A DNA stretch of 64,000 nt from JADJSS01 sp046329815 (GTDB lineage Bacteria > Bacteroidota > Bacteroidia > Chitinophagales > JADIYW01). Both the position numbers and the translations under genes were made by a program. The stretch covers positions 1,922,001-1,986,000 of the forward strand of contig JAXLTY010000001.1 in the NCBI GenBank assembly GCA_046329815.1, in the 5' to 3' direction. Of this stretch, positions 44,743-53,675 are shown piece after piece; position 1 is the first letter of the stretch, and each line of letters begins with the position of its first letter. Below the pieces are notes generated by a model. It saw only the letters and a program-made list of their open reading frames with translations, was not told the DNA's origin and ran no database searches.

Positions 44743-44789
44743 AATTGTTTATAGCTTTTTTGGCAAATGATTAGCGAAAACAATATATT

Positions 44790-45002
44790 TTAGTAAGAAT
44801 TGAAATAAGCGTTTTTATCTAACGACAACTGCATCGGTTTAAAAGCCGCGTGTTTCTTTCTGTTCACAGACCATCCTTTTAAGAGCAACAGCGCAACAGG
44901 CACGAATAATAAATGCGTGTAAACGCCTGCATCGAATACAAAAAATCCAACTGCCCAAAGTATGAGTAACATTGCCGCAACTGCATAATATAGATTTTTC
45001 AT
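44790..45002 (-). CDS. Small membrane protein (lmo0937/DUF5670-like)
   Basis: A 70-residue protein with two hydrophobic segments (about 4-24 and 28-45) and a basic tail. The pattern MKNLYYAVAAMLLILWAVGFFVFDAG...HLLFVPVALLLL is that of the short lmo0937-type membrane protein family found in many bacteria, function unknown. The tail (residues 46-70) is longer than usual in the family. Confidence 0.7.
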   Translation of the reverse strand: MKNLYYAVAAMLLILWAVGFFVFDAGVYTHLLFVPVALLLLKGWSVNRKKHAAFKPMQLSLDKNAYFNSY

Positions 45003-45268
45003 GGCTTTCGTTTTAAAATTTAAACGCTATACAAAAATGTATCTTTTTCGTTTATTGATATTACACAATTTTTCCGGGATCTTACATGATTTTAAGGTTC
45101 GGTTTTCCACAGTTTTTACCATTGCACAAAAAAATGTTCATCCTTTCATTAGCAGAACTTCCACTTTTGCTTTAAGGATCCGGACTTCCTGTTCTGTGTT
45201 TTTGATTTTCTCTCTATATATAATATGGTAAAAAAGTCATCAGGCATAGCCAAAAATCTCTTCCATAC

Positions 45269-45514
45269 AATAAAATTGTTTCTAGCGAGGACAAATTTTA
45301 CTCTAGCGCACACAGATTTCTTTCTAGCGATCATTTTTGCAATGCATTTATGGTCGCGGACGGCAAAATTGAGGTCGCTAGAGAGAAAATAATGATTGCG
45401 GACGTCAAATTTATGGCCGCTAAAGAGAAAATAATGATCGCGAACAGTGATTTTCTGCTGTTTGAAAGCAAATTTACCATTCGTTGCAGCAAAATTGAGC
45501 CATCGTACCTGTAG
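45269..45514. repeat. Two-armed 21-bp minisatellite-like array
   Basis: Degenerate 21-bp units fill this stretch. On the left, TCTAGCG recurs at exactly 45281, 45302 and 45323. On the right the opposite orientation (TCGCTAGA, GCGGAC, CCGCTAAA, GCGAAC) continues from 45353 with unit starts every 21 bp to about 45499, alternating so that a 42-bp period is also visible. The two arms face away from a 22-bp centre containing ATGCAT. The right arm stays open in one plus-strand frame (ATG at 45350, TAG at 45512) as heptapeptides such as IEVAREK, IMIADVK and FMAAKEK; the left arm reads similarly on the minus strand. The array lies in a 672-bp gap (45003-45674); the rest, 45003-45268, holds nothing I recognise. 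Confidence 0.8.
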
Positions 45515-45608
45515 AAATGACTGTGTATCTGAAAAACCCTTTCACCGCAAAAAACCTCTGTTTCACCGATTATACCTTTCCTAATATGTTAATTAACTTG
45601 CAGAGTAC

Positions 45609-45638
45609 TTGACAGTTAAAATATTTTTCTTAGGTTTG
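45609..45638 (+). promoter_or_regulatory. Promoter of the M43 protease gene
   Basis: TTG at 45609-45611 and TAGGTTTG at 45631-45638 match the -33/-7 consensus exactly with a 19-bp spacer. The leader before the ATG at 45675 would be about 30 nt. Confidence 0.8.
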
Positions 45639-45674
45639 ATTGAACGTAACAATTAATTTAAACACACAAACTAA

Positions 45675-48056
45675 ATGAAAAAAATTATTACACTACAGTT
45701 ACTCGTAGCGGTATTGCTATGTAGTAGCATCACTTCTTTTAGCCAAAATGGTTATAAGAAATGCTCTTCCGCAGAAGTATTGGAAAGACAACTCAAAGCA
45801 GATCCAACCATGAAAGCCAAAATGGATCAGATTGAGCAATTTACCAATGCATTTATCGCGAAAAAAGCTACCCAGCGACAGTCTTCTTCCACCACTACAA
45901 ACGCAGCAACTGCTACTGTTACCATTCCGGTGGTATTTCACGTAGTATATAATACGGCTGCGCAAAACGTAAGCGATGCGATGATCCTAAATCAATTGGC
46001 AGTTTTAAATGCTGATTACGGTGGCACAAACACGGATATTTCGAGTTTGCCTGCTGCTTTTGCAGGTATCAAAGCAGGAAACACAGGCATTCAGTTTTGT
46101 TTAGCGCAAAGAACGCCTGCCGGTGCAGCTACTACGGGTATCGTTCGTAAATCCACCACGGTAACTTCTTTTATTGACGATGATAAAGTAAAGAAATCAT
46201 CTACCGGCGGCGATGACGCTTGGGACGCCACTAAATACTTAAATATTTGGTTATGTAATTTAGGCAATGGCTTATTAGGATATGCTCAATTTCCGGGTGG
46301 TGCTGCTGCAACAGACGGTGTCGTAATTTTATATTCAAGTTTGCCTGGAGGCGCATCGGCACCGTATGATAAAGGAAGAACAATGACACACGAAGTGGGC
46401 CACTGGTTAAACTTACGTCACATTTGGGGCGATGCTACTTGCGGTTCTGACTTAGTAAGCGACACGCCAACACAGCAAACCTCTAACTTCGGTTGCCCAA
46501 CTTATCCGCATGTAACGTGCAGCAATGGTGCAAACGGCGACTTATTTATGAACTACATGGATTACACAGACGATGCATGTATGTATATGTTCTCTGCAGG
46601 TCAGTCAACGCGTATGAATGCATTGTTTGCAACAGGCGGCGCAAGAGTGGGTTTGGTTACATCGCAAGGTTGCGTGCCGCCAACAACTACCTGCGGAGCA
46701 CCGAATGGTTTGGCTTCATCAGCTATTACAACAACAGGCGCAACAGTAAGCTGGACAGCAGTAAGCGGCGCTACATCTTATACATTACAGTATAAAACAT
46801 CTGCTGCAACCACATGGACATCTGTTACAGGTATCACCACAACGTCAAGAGCATTAACAGGTTTAACAGCAGGCACAACATATAACTTCCAGGTGTCAGC
46901 AACATGCTCCAGCGGAACATCTGCTTATACAGCATCTACTTTTACAACAACAACAACAGCATCTACTTGCGGTACGCCGACAGGTTTAGCTTCGTCATCT
47001 ATTACAACAACAGGTGCAACAGTTAGCTGGACAGCAGTAAGTGGCGCGACTTCTTATACTTTACAATATAAAACATCAGCAGCTACAACTTATACAACAG
47101 TAAGCGGCATCACCACAACATCAAGAGCATTAACAGGTTTGACAGCAGGCACAACGTATAACTTCCAGGTGTCAGCAACCTGTTCCAGCGGAACATCTGC
47201 TTATACAGCATCTACTTTTACAACAACATCTGCGACAACTACCACCTATTGTACATCTAAAGGTACATCTCAGTCATATGAGTGGATCGATTTAGTAAGC
47301 ATTGGCAGCATCAGCAGAACTTCTGCTAAAGAAACAGGTGGTTATGTAAACACGGGCTTGTCAACGAATTTAGTAATTGGCTCTACCGGAAACACGATCA
47401 ATTTCAGTGCAGGATTTACTTCTACTGTTTATACGGAATATTGGAGAATCTATATTGACTTCAACAAAGATGGTGATTTTGCTGATGCAGGCGAAACAAT
47501 AGTATCAGGTTCTGCAACAGGATCAGGTACTTATTATGCAACATTCAGCGTGCCTTCAACAGCAACAGCAGGTTCTACACGTATGCGTGTGGTAATGAGC
47601 GATGCTTCTACTGCTACGTCTTGCGGAACATTCAGCTATGGCGAAACAGAAGATTATACAGTGAATTTCACAAGCAGTAAAACTACAAAACAAGGTGGTT
47701 CTGCAGCAGACAACACAGGTACGGTATATTCATCTGAAACAAGACAAGTAGCTAACGAAGCCGTAGTTTCTAAAAAAGGTGTAGAAACAAAACAAGTAGC
47801 ATTAGCTGTTTATCCAAATCCGGCAAGCAATAATGCAGAGATCAAATTTACACTGGCAACAGCAGGAAACGCGAAGATCCGCTTGATGGACTTAACTGGC
47901 AGAACGGTTATTGAAAGAGATCTAGGATTTATGAATGAAGGTGATAATACATACACATTAACAAACTTAAGTGATGTATCAACCGGTACTTATTTATTAT
48001 TGTTGGATATAGATGGAAAAATAGTATCTAATAAAAATATGTCTATGGTTAAATAA
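45675..48056 (+). CDS. M43-family (pappalysin-like) zinc metalloprotease exported by T9SS
   Basis: The 793-residue precursor has a signal peptide (ending TSFSQ), a propeptide (about 25-85) and an M43 catalytic domain with the zinc motif His239-Glu240-x2-His243-x5-His249 (HEVGHWLNLRH) and a Met-turn at LFMNYMDYTDD. Two fibronectin type III domains follow at about 340-425 and 432-517 and are nearly identical at DNA level (276-bp period). A GEVED domain (about 525-665, ending FSYGETEDYTV) and a type A T9SS sorting domain (VYPNPASNNAEIKF, about 715-793) complete it. It is probably a secreted or surface-bound protease. Promoter and terminator are both clear. Confidence 0.92.
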   Translation: MKKIITLQLLVAVLLCSSITSFSQNGYKKCSSAEVLERQLKADPTMKAKMDQIEQFTNAFIAKKATQRQSSSTTTNAATATVTIPVVFHVVYNTAAQNVSDAMILNQLAVLNADYGGTNTDISSLPAAFAGIKAGNTGIQFCLAQRTPAGAATTGIVRKSTTVTSFIDDDKVKKSSTGGDDAWDATKYLNIWLCNLGNGLLGYAQFPGGAAATDGVVILYSSLPGGASAPYDKGRTMTHEVGHWLNLRHIWGDATCGSDLVSDTPTQQTSNFGCPTYPHVTCSNGANGDLFMNYMDYTDDACMYMFSAGQSTRMNALFATGGARVGLVTSQGCVPPTTTCGAPNGLASSAITTTGATVSWTAVSGATSYTLQYKTSAATTWTSVTGITTTSRALTGLTAGTTYNFQVSATCSSGTSAYTASTFTTTTTASTCGTPTGLASSSITTTGATVSWTAVSGATSYTLQYKTSAATTYTTVSGITTTSRALTGLTAGTTYNFQVSATCSSGTSAYTASTFTTTSATTTTYCTSKGTSQSYEWIDLVSIGSISRTSAKETGGYVNTGLSTNLVIGSTGNTINFSAGFTSTVYTEYWRIYIDFNKDGDFADAGETIVSGSATGSGTYYATFSVPSTATAGSTRMRVVMSDASTATSCGTFSYGETEDYTVNFTSSKTTKQGGSAADNTGTVYSSETRQVANEAVVSKKGVETKQVALAVYPNPASNNAEIKFTLATAGNAKIRLMDLTGRTVIERDLGFMNEGDNTYTLTNLSDVSTGTYLLLLDIDGKIVSNKNMSMVK
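46692..47224 (+). repeat. Direct repeat encoding two Fn3 domains
   Basis: Two copies starting at 46692 and 46968 repeat with a 276-bp (92-codon) period and differ at few positions, sharing for example GATVSWTAVSGATSYTLQYK. Confidence 0.85.
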
Positions 48057-48075
48057 AAACTGATTAAGATAGTGG

Positions 48076-48107
48076 AAGCCGCCTCATGCACATGAGGCGG
48101 CTTTTTT
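48076..48107 (+). terminator. Terminator after the M43 protease gene
   Basis: A 13-bp stem AAGCCGCCTCATG / CATGAGGCGGCTT with a two-base loop, then a T run. Confidence 0.9.
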
Positions 48108-48159
48108 ATTTTGGCTCAAAATGTCACTTAGTTGTCTGCTGCAATACATTTATTTAAAC

Positions 48160-48167
48160 TAAGTTTG
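48160..48167 (+). promoter_or_regulatory. -7-like box for the DJ-1/AraC operon
   Basis: TAAGTTTG matches TAnnTTTG and lies 19 bp before the ATG at 48186. The nearest TTG (48132-48134) is 25 bp upstream, longer than usual. Confidence 0.5.
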
Positions 48168-48185
48168 TAGCGTAAATAAATAACA

Positions 48186-49106
48186 ATGCCTACAAAAATT
48201 CTATTTTTCATTTTGCCACATACGCACTTGATGGATCTTGCCGGTCCGGACCAGGTGTTCTTAGAAGCCATCGATTACGGAGCAGACCTGGAGATCGAAT
48301 ATTGCTCGTACACCAATAATATTGGTACTTCAGCAGGTCTGCCTTTTGGAAAAGTAAAGCATTTTTCAAAAATAAATTGCAAAAAAGGTGATTTTATATT
48401 TATTCCTGGAGCCGATATTAAATTTCTACATTCAAAAGAATTTAAGTCACAGAAAGAAATTTTTGCATGGATCAATACTTGTCATGAACAAGGTATTAAT
48501 ATTTGTTCGATATGCACCGGCTCTTTTGTATTGGCTCAATCCGGCATTTTGGACCATAAAAATTGCACCACGCACTGGAAACGTACTGCTGAGCTAAAGC
48601 AGTTATATCCAAAATTGAATGTGATAGAAAATGTATTATTTACGCAGGAAGACGGCATCTACACCAGTGCAGGCATTGCTTCCGGAATTGATATGGCGTT
48701 GCATATAATAGAAGAACTGAAAGATGAATATTTTGCACATAAAGTAGCGCGCGAATTAGTGATTTACAACAGGCGGAAAGGAAATCATTCGCAGCAATCG
48801 GTATATACAAATTACAGAAATCATATTCATTCAGGTATTCATAAAGTGCAGGATCGTTTGCAAGAAAATATACATCAGAAAATATCGTTGACAGAACTCG
48901 CTGAACTGGCATCTATGAGTGACCGCAACCTGACGCGCATTTTTAAGAAAGAAACAGGGCTGACGATACATGAATACATCAACTTGTTGCGTAAGGAAAA
49001 AATAAATGAATTGCTTAATAATCCTGATCTGTCCAGAACCCAGATAGCGCAACAAATTGGATTGAAAAGTGAACGTCATTTGATAAGATTAATCCATGCA
49101 CAATAA
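48186..49106 (+). CDS. GlxA-type transcription regulator (DJ-1/PfpI plus AraC domains)
   Basis: The 306-residue protein joins a DJ-1/PfpI-like domain (about 3-170, with the nucleophile-elbow Cys110 in ICSICTGSFVLAQSG) to a C-terminal AraC/XylS helix-turn-helix pair (about 215-306: ISLTELAELASMSDRNLTRIFKKETG). Such regulators sense small metabolites. The next gene starts directly after its stop, and that gene overlaps the M1-like gene, so all three form one operon that it may control. Confidence 0.9.
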   Translation: MPTKILFFILPHTHLMDLAGPDQVFLEAIDYGADLEIEYCSYTNNIGTSAGLPFGKVKHFSKINCKKGDFIFIPGADIKFLHSKEFKSQKEIFAWINTCHEQGINICSICTGSFVLAQSGILDHKNCTTHWKRTAELKQLYPKLNVIENVLFTQEDGIYTSAGIASGIDMALHIIEELKDEYFAHKVARELVIYNRRKGNHSQQSVYTNYRNHIHSGIHKVQDRLQENIHQKISLTELAELASMSDRNLTRIFKKETGLTIHEYINLLRKEKINELLNNPDLSRTQIAQQIGLKSERHLIRLIHAQ

Positions 49107-49574
49107 ATGAACATACGATCAGCATATCAAACACGGCCAATTCGTTTTGTAGAATTGTATCATATAAATAATTGGATTGTAAAAATCTATAGCATTTCTC
49201 TAAGAAGAGAACATGTTGATACGGCATTCATTGATTATGCAAAACAAAACCTTTCGCACTGGCTGGAGCAGGCAACTAATTATCCGTTAGAAACATACAA
49301 TATCGCAACACTTATACTGCACGAAGGAAAAGAAGGATGTTTTGCGATCATTAATTGGTGGATCGATGAAAATATGCTGCAAAATCATGTGTATTTATCA
49401 ACGTATGATGAACCACAAAAATTTGTATTGTATTCAGATAAAGGAATCATGACTTGTGTTTGGGAACTGGAAGTTATTTGGTTTGAACGCAATGCCTGGA
49501 TAAAACATATTCTAATGAAGAATGAAAAGCCGGACGTTGAAAGTTATTTAAATGAACAATTAAATCTGAACTGA
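49107..49574 (+). CDS. Protein of unknown function between a regulator and an M1 pseudoenzyme
   Basis: A 155-residue soluble protein without signal peptide. It starts on the base after the regulator's stop and its stop overlaps the next ATG (TGATG), so it is translationally coupled on both sides. Its Trp-rich strands (IINWWIDENML, VWELEVIWFERNAWIKHIL) suggest a compact alpha/beta domain. I have seen similar short proteins next to AraC-type regulators in Bacteroidota but cannot name a family. Confidence 0.75.
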   Translation: MNIRSAYQTRPIRFVELYHINNWIVKIYSISLRREHVDTAFIDYAKQNLSHWLEQATNYPLETYNIATLILHEGKEGCFAIINWWIDENMLQNHVYLSTYDEPQKFVLYSDKGIMTCVWELEVIWFERNAWIKHILMKNEKPDVESYLNEQLNLN

Positions 49575-52168
49575 TGAAATATTTATATTTTATAATACTC
49601 TTACTGTTTAGCATGGTTTCAATGGATGCATTCGCACAAACAGCAGACAGCATTCAGCCACTGCCTGCATTAAATCAACAACGCGAATCAAAAATAAATG
49701 TAAAGCATATTGCTATTGATCTGAAATTTGACTGGAAGAAAAAAACAGCGTATGGAAAAGCAACATTGCAATTGTCTTTGTTAAAAGCAACCGATATAAT
49801 TCATTTGGATGCAGCAATGCTGACCATTAACTCGATTATATTATCGAATGGAAAAGCATTAAAATATAATTATGATGGCAGCGATAAGAACGATGCGCTG
49901 GAAATCATATTGGATAAGATGTATAACGTCAATGAAACTTTGATTATTAGTATTGATTACCATACAAATCACATCAATCATGCAGATCCAAATAATATTT
50001 GGGGCAGTTTTGGTAAAGGTATTCGATTCTTTGAACCAACATCGACCACACCAAATAAGCGAAAACAAATTTGGTCTTCAGGCGAACCGGAATCCAATCG
50101 TTACTGGTTTCCATGTTACGATGCGCCAAATGCTGTTCGAACAACTGAATTTACTGCCACTGTAGAAAAACCATTGATAGTTATTTCAAATGGAACACTC
50201 GTGAAAACTATAGAAAATACTGATGATTCCAGAACATTTCATTATAAATCAGATGTGGCATATCCAAATTACCTGACTTCTTTTATTGTCGGCGAATATA
50301 CAGATATTAAACAAAAATCTGGAAATATCGATCTGCATACATTTGCCTATCCAGATGAAAAAGCAGCCGCTGAAGCTACTATTGTCCGTTTGCCTGAAAT
50401 GGTTGATTATTTTTCAAAATTGACCGGTGTAAAATATCCATACTCAACTTACAGGCAAGTGATGGTTCAGGATTATCCGTTTCCGGGTTTGGTCGGACAG
50501 CATACTACGACAACAATTTCTGATAACATGATTGATGATTTCAGAACGCATGCTGACTTTTTTTATCTTTGGGACGGCGTTGAAGCGCAATCGCTCGCTT
50601 CGCAATGGTTTGGAAATTTGCTGATGCCAAAAGACTGGAGTCATAACTGGCTGAATACAGCTTTCAGTCATTATGCTGATGGTTTGTTTACGGATTATAA
50701 AAACGGTCACGATGAATTTCTTACCTATTACCTGACGTTTGATCAAAATACTACGCTTAGTGATTGGAATAATAATTTCAGGCATCCTATTGTGACACAG
50801 AATTATGATAATGTCCAGACATTTGCTTCAGATAATTATGCAAGAATACGTGGAGCTTTGGTATTGCGTATGCTGCGCAAACAAATTGGTGATGAAAAAT
50901 GGTTTAAAGCAATACAGTATTACGTAAAAACAAATGCGAATAAGATTGTTACTACAAAAGATTTTCAACATGCGATTGAAACGGTAACAGGCGATTCTAT
51001 CGGTTGGTTTTTTGATCAATGGATTTATAAAATGGGTCATCCTGTTTTTGAAATAACCAAAAAATATGATACTAAGAAAAAACAATTGATATTGAATGTT
51101 CAGCAAACACAAAAGATAGATAGCAATAATGCTTATCCGCAAACTATTTTTTTTAAAGGAAAAGTAGCAGTTGAAATTGATGGAATGATAAAGGAAATAT
51201 GGCTGAAGGCACAACAAAATAACACTTTTATATTTGTTGCACCATCAAAGCCGAAACTGATCAATTTTGATTTTGAAGATACCTGGATAAAAGAAATCAA
51301 GTTTGAAAAATCGCTTGCAGCGTATTTATATCAATTAAAAAATGATAAAGATGTATTAGGAAAATGGCATGCAATTGATGCGTTAGTGCAAATTGCAAAA
51401 GATGAAAAATCAGATGATGAAACCAAAACAAAAATTTATGCAGCATTCCGCAAAACGATACAAAGTAATGATTACTGGCGTTTGCGTGGTTATGCATTGT
51501 CGCAGTTGCGAAGTTTGTTGGCAACACCTTATGATAGCGCAACAGTAAACATGTTATTGTCGCTTATAAAAAATGATAAACCTTGGATACGCACAGGAGC
51601 AATCACATTCTTAGGCATGTCACGTGACAGCGCTTACACAAAAATTTATCTGAATGCGTTGAATGATCCAAGTGATCGTGTTATTAATGCTGCGGCAAAT
51701 GCGCTTGGTAAAACTAAAAGCAGCAAAGCATTTGATGCATTAATACAATTAGAAAACAAACCATCCTGGAAAAGCCAAAGCAAAATAAGCATGCTGAATG
51801 GTTTAAAAGAATTAGCAGATCCAAGAGCATTTGATATTGCGTATAAAACATTGGCTGATATAAGATCACCACGTTGGTGGCTCGCCACGCCGATTTGGGA
51901 TTATCCGATTGCTGCAGCGCAAACCTTAGTTGCTTTAGGCAAAAATGAAGCAGCATATCCGATGATCTTTGAACGATTTCAAAAGTCTTTAGATGAAAAT
52001 GATTACAACGATATTTTTAGTAATATTCTATTGATTGCAACTTTAGCAGATGCGCGTGGACAAGAAGCATTTGATTTGTTGAAAGAAAAATTTAAAGACG
52101 ATGCAAATGCTATGATTGCTGTTGAACAATACGAAACACAATTCAAAGAAACCATCAAAAAACCGTAA
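49574..52168 (+). CDS. M1-aminopeptidase-like protein without active site, with HEAT repeats
   Basis: The 864-residue secreted protein (signal peptide ending AFAQ) has the M1 N-terminal saddle domain (about 38-240), the thermolysin-like domain (about 245-500) and a C-terminal HEAT-repeat region (about 585-860). The fold markers DAPNAVRTTEF, SQWFGNLLMPKDWSHNWLN and a YARIRGALVLRMLRKQIGD segment show the family clearly. However, the HExxH-x18-E zinc site is gone: Gln339, Ser340, Ser343 and Thr362 occupy the ligand and catalytic positions, and the GxMEN loop reads GLVGQH. It cannot be a standard metallopeptidase; a binding or scaffolding role is more likely. It is the last gene of the regulator operon. 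Confidence 0.9.
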   Translation: MKYLYFIILLLFSMVSMDAFAQTADSIQPLPALNQQRESKINVKHIAIDLKFDWKKKTAYGKATLQLSLLKATDIIHLDAAMLTINSIILSNGKALKYNYDGSDKNDALEIILDKMYNVNETLIISIDYHTNHINHADPNNIWGSFGKGIRFFEPTSTTPNKRKQIWSSGEPESNRYWFPCYDAPNAVRTTEFTATVEKPLIVISNGTLVKTIENTDDSRTFHYKSDVAYPNYLTSFIVGEYTDIKQKSGNIDLHTFAYPDEKAAAEATIVRLPEMVDYFSKLTGVKYPYSTYRQVMVQDYPFPGLVGQHTTTTISDNMIDDFRTHADFFYLWDGVEAQSLASQWFGNLLMPKDWSHNWLNTAFSHYADGLFTDYKNGHDEFLTYYLTFDQNTTLSDWNNNFRHPIVTQNYDNVQTFASDNYARIRGALVLRMLRKQIGDEKWFKAIQYYVKTNANKIVTTKDFQHAIETVTGDSIGWFFDQWIYKMGHPVFEITKKYDTKKKQLILNVQQTQKIDSNNAYPQTIFFKGKVAVEIDGMIKEIWLKAQQNNTFIFVAPSKPKLINFDFEDTWIKEIKFEKSLAAYLYQLKNDKDVLGKWHAIDALVQIAKDEKSDDETKTKIYAAFRKTIQSNDYWRLRGYALSQLRSLLATPYDSATVNMLLSLIKNDKPWIRTGAITFLGMSRDSAYTKIYLNALNDPSDRVINAAANALGKTKSSKAFDALIQLENKPSWKSQSKISMLNGLKELADPRAFDIAYKTLADIRSPRWWLATPIWDYPIAAAQTLVALGKNEAAYPMIFERFQKSLDENDYNDIFSNILLIATLADARGQEAFDLLKEKFKDDANAMIAVEQYETQFKETIKKP

Positions 52169-52217
52169 TACAGAAAGTTGAAAATAAAATTATTATCTTA
52201 CAATAAAACACAAGCAC

Positions 52218-52745
52218 ATGAAAAAATCAGAATTGAATCCGATGCCGCAGTATTTCGACAGATATATTGCTTTAGCAGATGATATTGAACACATGGATGC
52301 GTTGCAGGTTTCATTACAGGAATTGGAAAACGCACCGATTGATAAATGGAAAGCATTAGGCGGCAAAGTTTATGCACCTGGTAAATGGACTGTTAAAGAT
52401 ATGTTACAGCACATGATTGATACAGAGCGCGTGTTTGCTTATCGTGTAACATCGTTTGCGAGAAATGACCAGCAAAGTATGCTTGGTTTTGATGAAGAAT
52501 TATTTGCAAAAAATACAAACGCAAATAACCGTACTATCGAAGATTTGCTGGATGAATTGATATTGGTTCGTAAGTCATACATTGCTATGTATCGTTCGTT
52601 TACAAATGAAATGTTATTGCGCATTGGCAATGGTTATAATAACAGCCGTTATTCAGTGATATCCATGTCATTTATGATTGCAGGTCATCAGCGCTGGCAT
52701 TTTAAAGTATTGGAAGAGCGATATTATCCGTTGCTGGAAAACTAA
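52218..52745 (+). CDS. DinB-family protein
   Basis: A 175-residue DinB-like four-helix-bundle protein. Probable metal-binding His residues lie in MLQHMIDTERVFAYR (about 67) and IAGHQRWHFKVLEERY (about 158-162). DinB-family proteins include thiol-dependent transferases and many damage- or stress-linked proteins; the substrate is unknown. It lies 49 bp after the M1-like gene and ends six bases before a convergent regulator. Confidence 0.85.
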   Translation: MKKSELNPMPQYFDRYIALADDIEHMDALQVSLQELENAPIDKWKALGGKVYAPGKWTVKDMLQHMIDTERVFAYRVTSFARNDQQSMLGFDEELFAKNTNANNRTIEDLLDELILVRKSYIAMYRSFTNEMLLRIGNGYNNSRYSVISMSFMIAGHQRWHFKVLEERYYPLLEN

Positions 52746-52751
52746 ATGCAT

Positions 52752-53522
52752 CTAAGAAATAGTAGCTTTGTTTTTTTCTAACGAATCTAAGAATTCTTTT
52801 TTCTTGCGTTTGGAAATTTCCACTTTGCTGCCGTCTGTCATTAAAGCAAAATTATCAGCATGATCGATTTCTTTCATGTGCGCCAAATTGATCAAATGTG
52901 ATTGGTGAATGCGCAGAAAATTATAAGGCACTAACTTATCTTCAAAATTCTTAAGCGTTTTAGAAACCAATACTTTCTTATTATCTGCTAAATAAAAAAG
53001 CGTGTAGTTACTTTCCGATTGCAGACGAATAATCTCATTTACTCTTAAAAAGATAAAACCATCTTTTGTCGGTACCATCAGCTTCGAATCTTGCTGTTGC
53101 TCTGATTTTATTTTATCCAAATAACTTTGTAATTGAGCAGCTTGTTTTAATGTTTCTTTCTCTTCCAAACGTTTAACAACTTTCTCAATTGCTTTCTTAA
53201 GTTCTTTTTCTTTAATTGGTTTTAATAAATAATCGGCAGCATTATTTTTAATCGCGTTGATTGCATATTTATCATGTGAAGTCGTGAAAATAATTTCAAA
53301 ATCCGTGTTTTCCAGTTCATTCAAAAGATCCACGCCTTTGCCGTCTGCTAATTCCACATCTAAAAAAATAAGTTGTGGTTTTACGGTTGGTAAAACTTTT
53401 TTTGCCTCTCTTTTAGAATTACAAATACCATCAATCTTAATATTCAAACCGGTTTGAATAATAGCTTTTTTTAGTATTTCCTGAAAGATCGGCTCATCTT
53501 CTATAATAACTGAGCTAATCAT
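52752..53522 (-). CDS. LytTR-family response regulator, divergent from a hybrid kinase
   Basis: A 256-residue regulator with a receiver domain (Asp9 and Glu10 pair, phospho-acceptor Asp55 in LIFLDVELADGKG, Lys in LLKPIKEKEL). A Lys/Glu-rich coiled linker (about 105-145) leads to a LytTR DNA-binding domain (RIHQSHLINLAHMKEID). The usual MPG after the acceptor is replaced by LADG. It has no sensor on its own strand and stands back to back with the hybrid kinase 153 bp away. Confidence 0.9.
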   Translation of the reverse strand: MISSVIIEDEPIFQEILKKAIIQTGLNIKIDGICNSKREAKKVLPTVKPQLIFLDVELADGKGVDLLNELENTDFEIIFTTSHDKYAINAIKNNAADYLLKPIKEKELKKAIEKVVKRLEEKETLKQAAQLQSYLDKIKSEQQQDSKLMVPTKDGFIFLRVNEIIRLQSESNYTLFYLADNKKVLVSKTLKNFEDKLVPYNFLRIHQSHLINLAHMKEIDHADNFALMTDGSKVEISKRKKKEFLDSLEKNKATIS

Positions 53523-53628
53523 AATCTTATTTGCGTTTCTAAATTACGAATAAAATTCTGAATTAATAGCTTAAAATAACTGCAATGAAATAAAAACAAT
53601 ACCTCTTTTTGTAAATAGTAGTTTAAAC

Positions 53629-53647
53629 TTCTTAAATTTATTAAGAA
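53629..53647. promoter_or_regulatory. Inverted repeat upstream of the hybrid kinase
   Basis: TTCTTAA-ATTTA-TTAAGAA is a perfect 7-5-7 dyad 28 bp before the start of the kinase gene and about 107 bp before the LytTR gene. It could be an operator for the divergent pair. Confidence 0.4.
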
Positions 53648-53675
53648 AACAATTTTTTACAGATGTAATGATTTT

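Noticed and set aside
45149..45334. A 61-residue minus-strand ORF over the left arm of the array
   Set aside because: It is the same periodicity effect on the other strand, with a very basic, low-information translation.
45350..45514. A 54-codon ORF (ATG to TAG) over the right arm of the 21-bp array
   Set aside because: A 21-bp repeat unit stays open by periodicity alone. The upstream start is arbitrary and no promoter is visible, so I list it as repeat, not gene.
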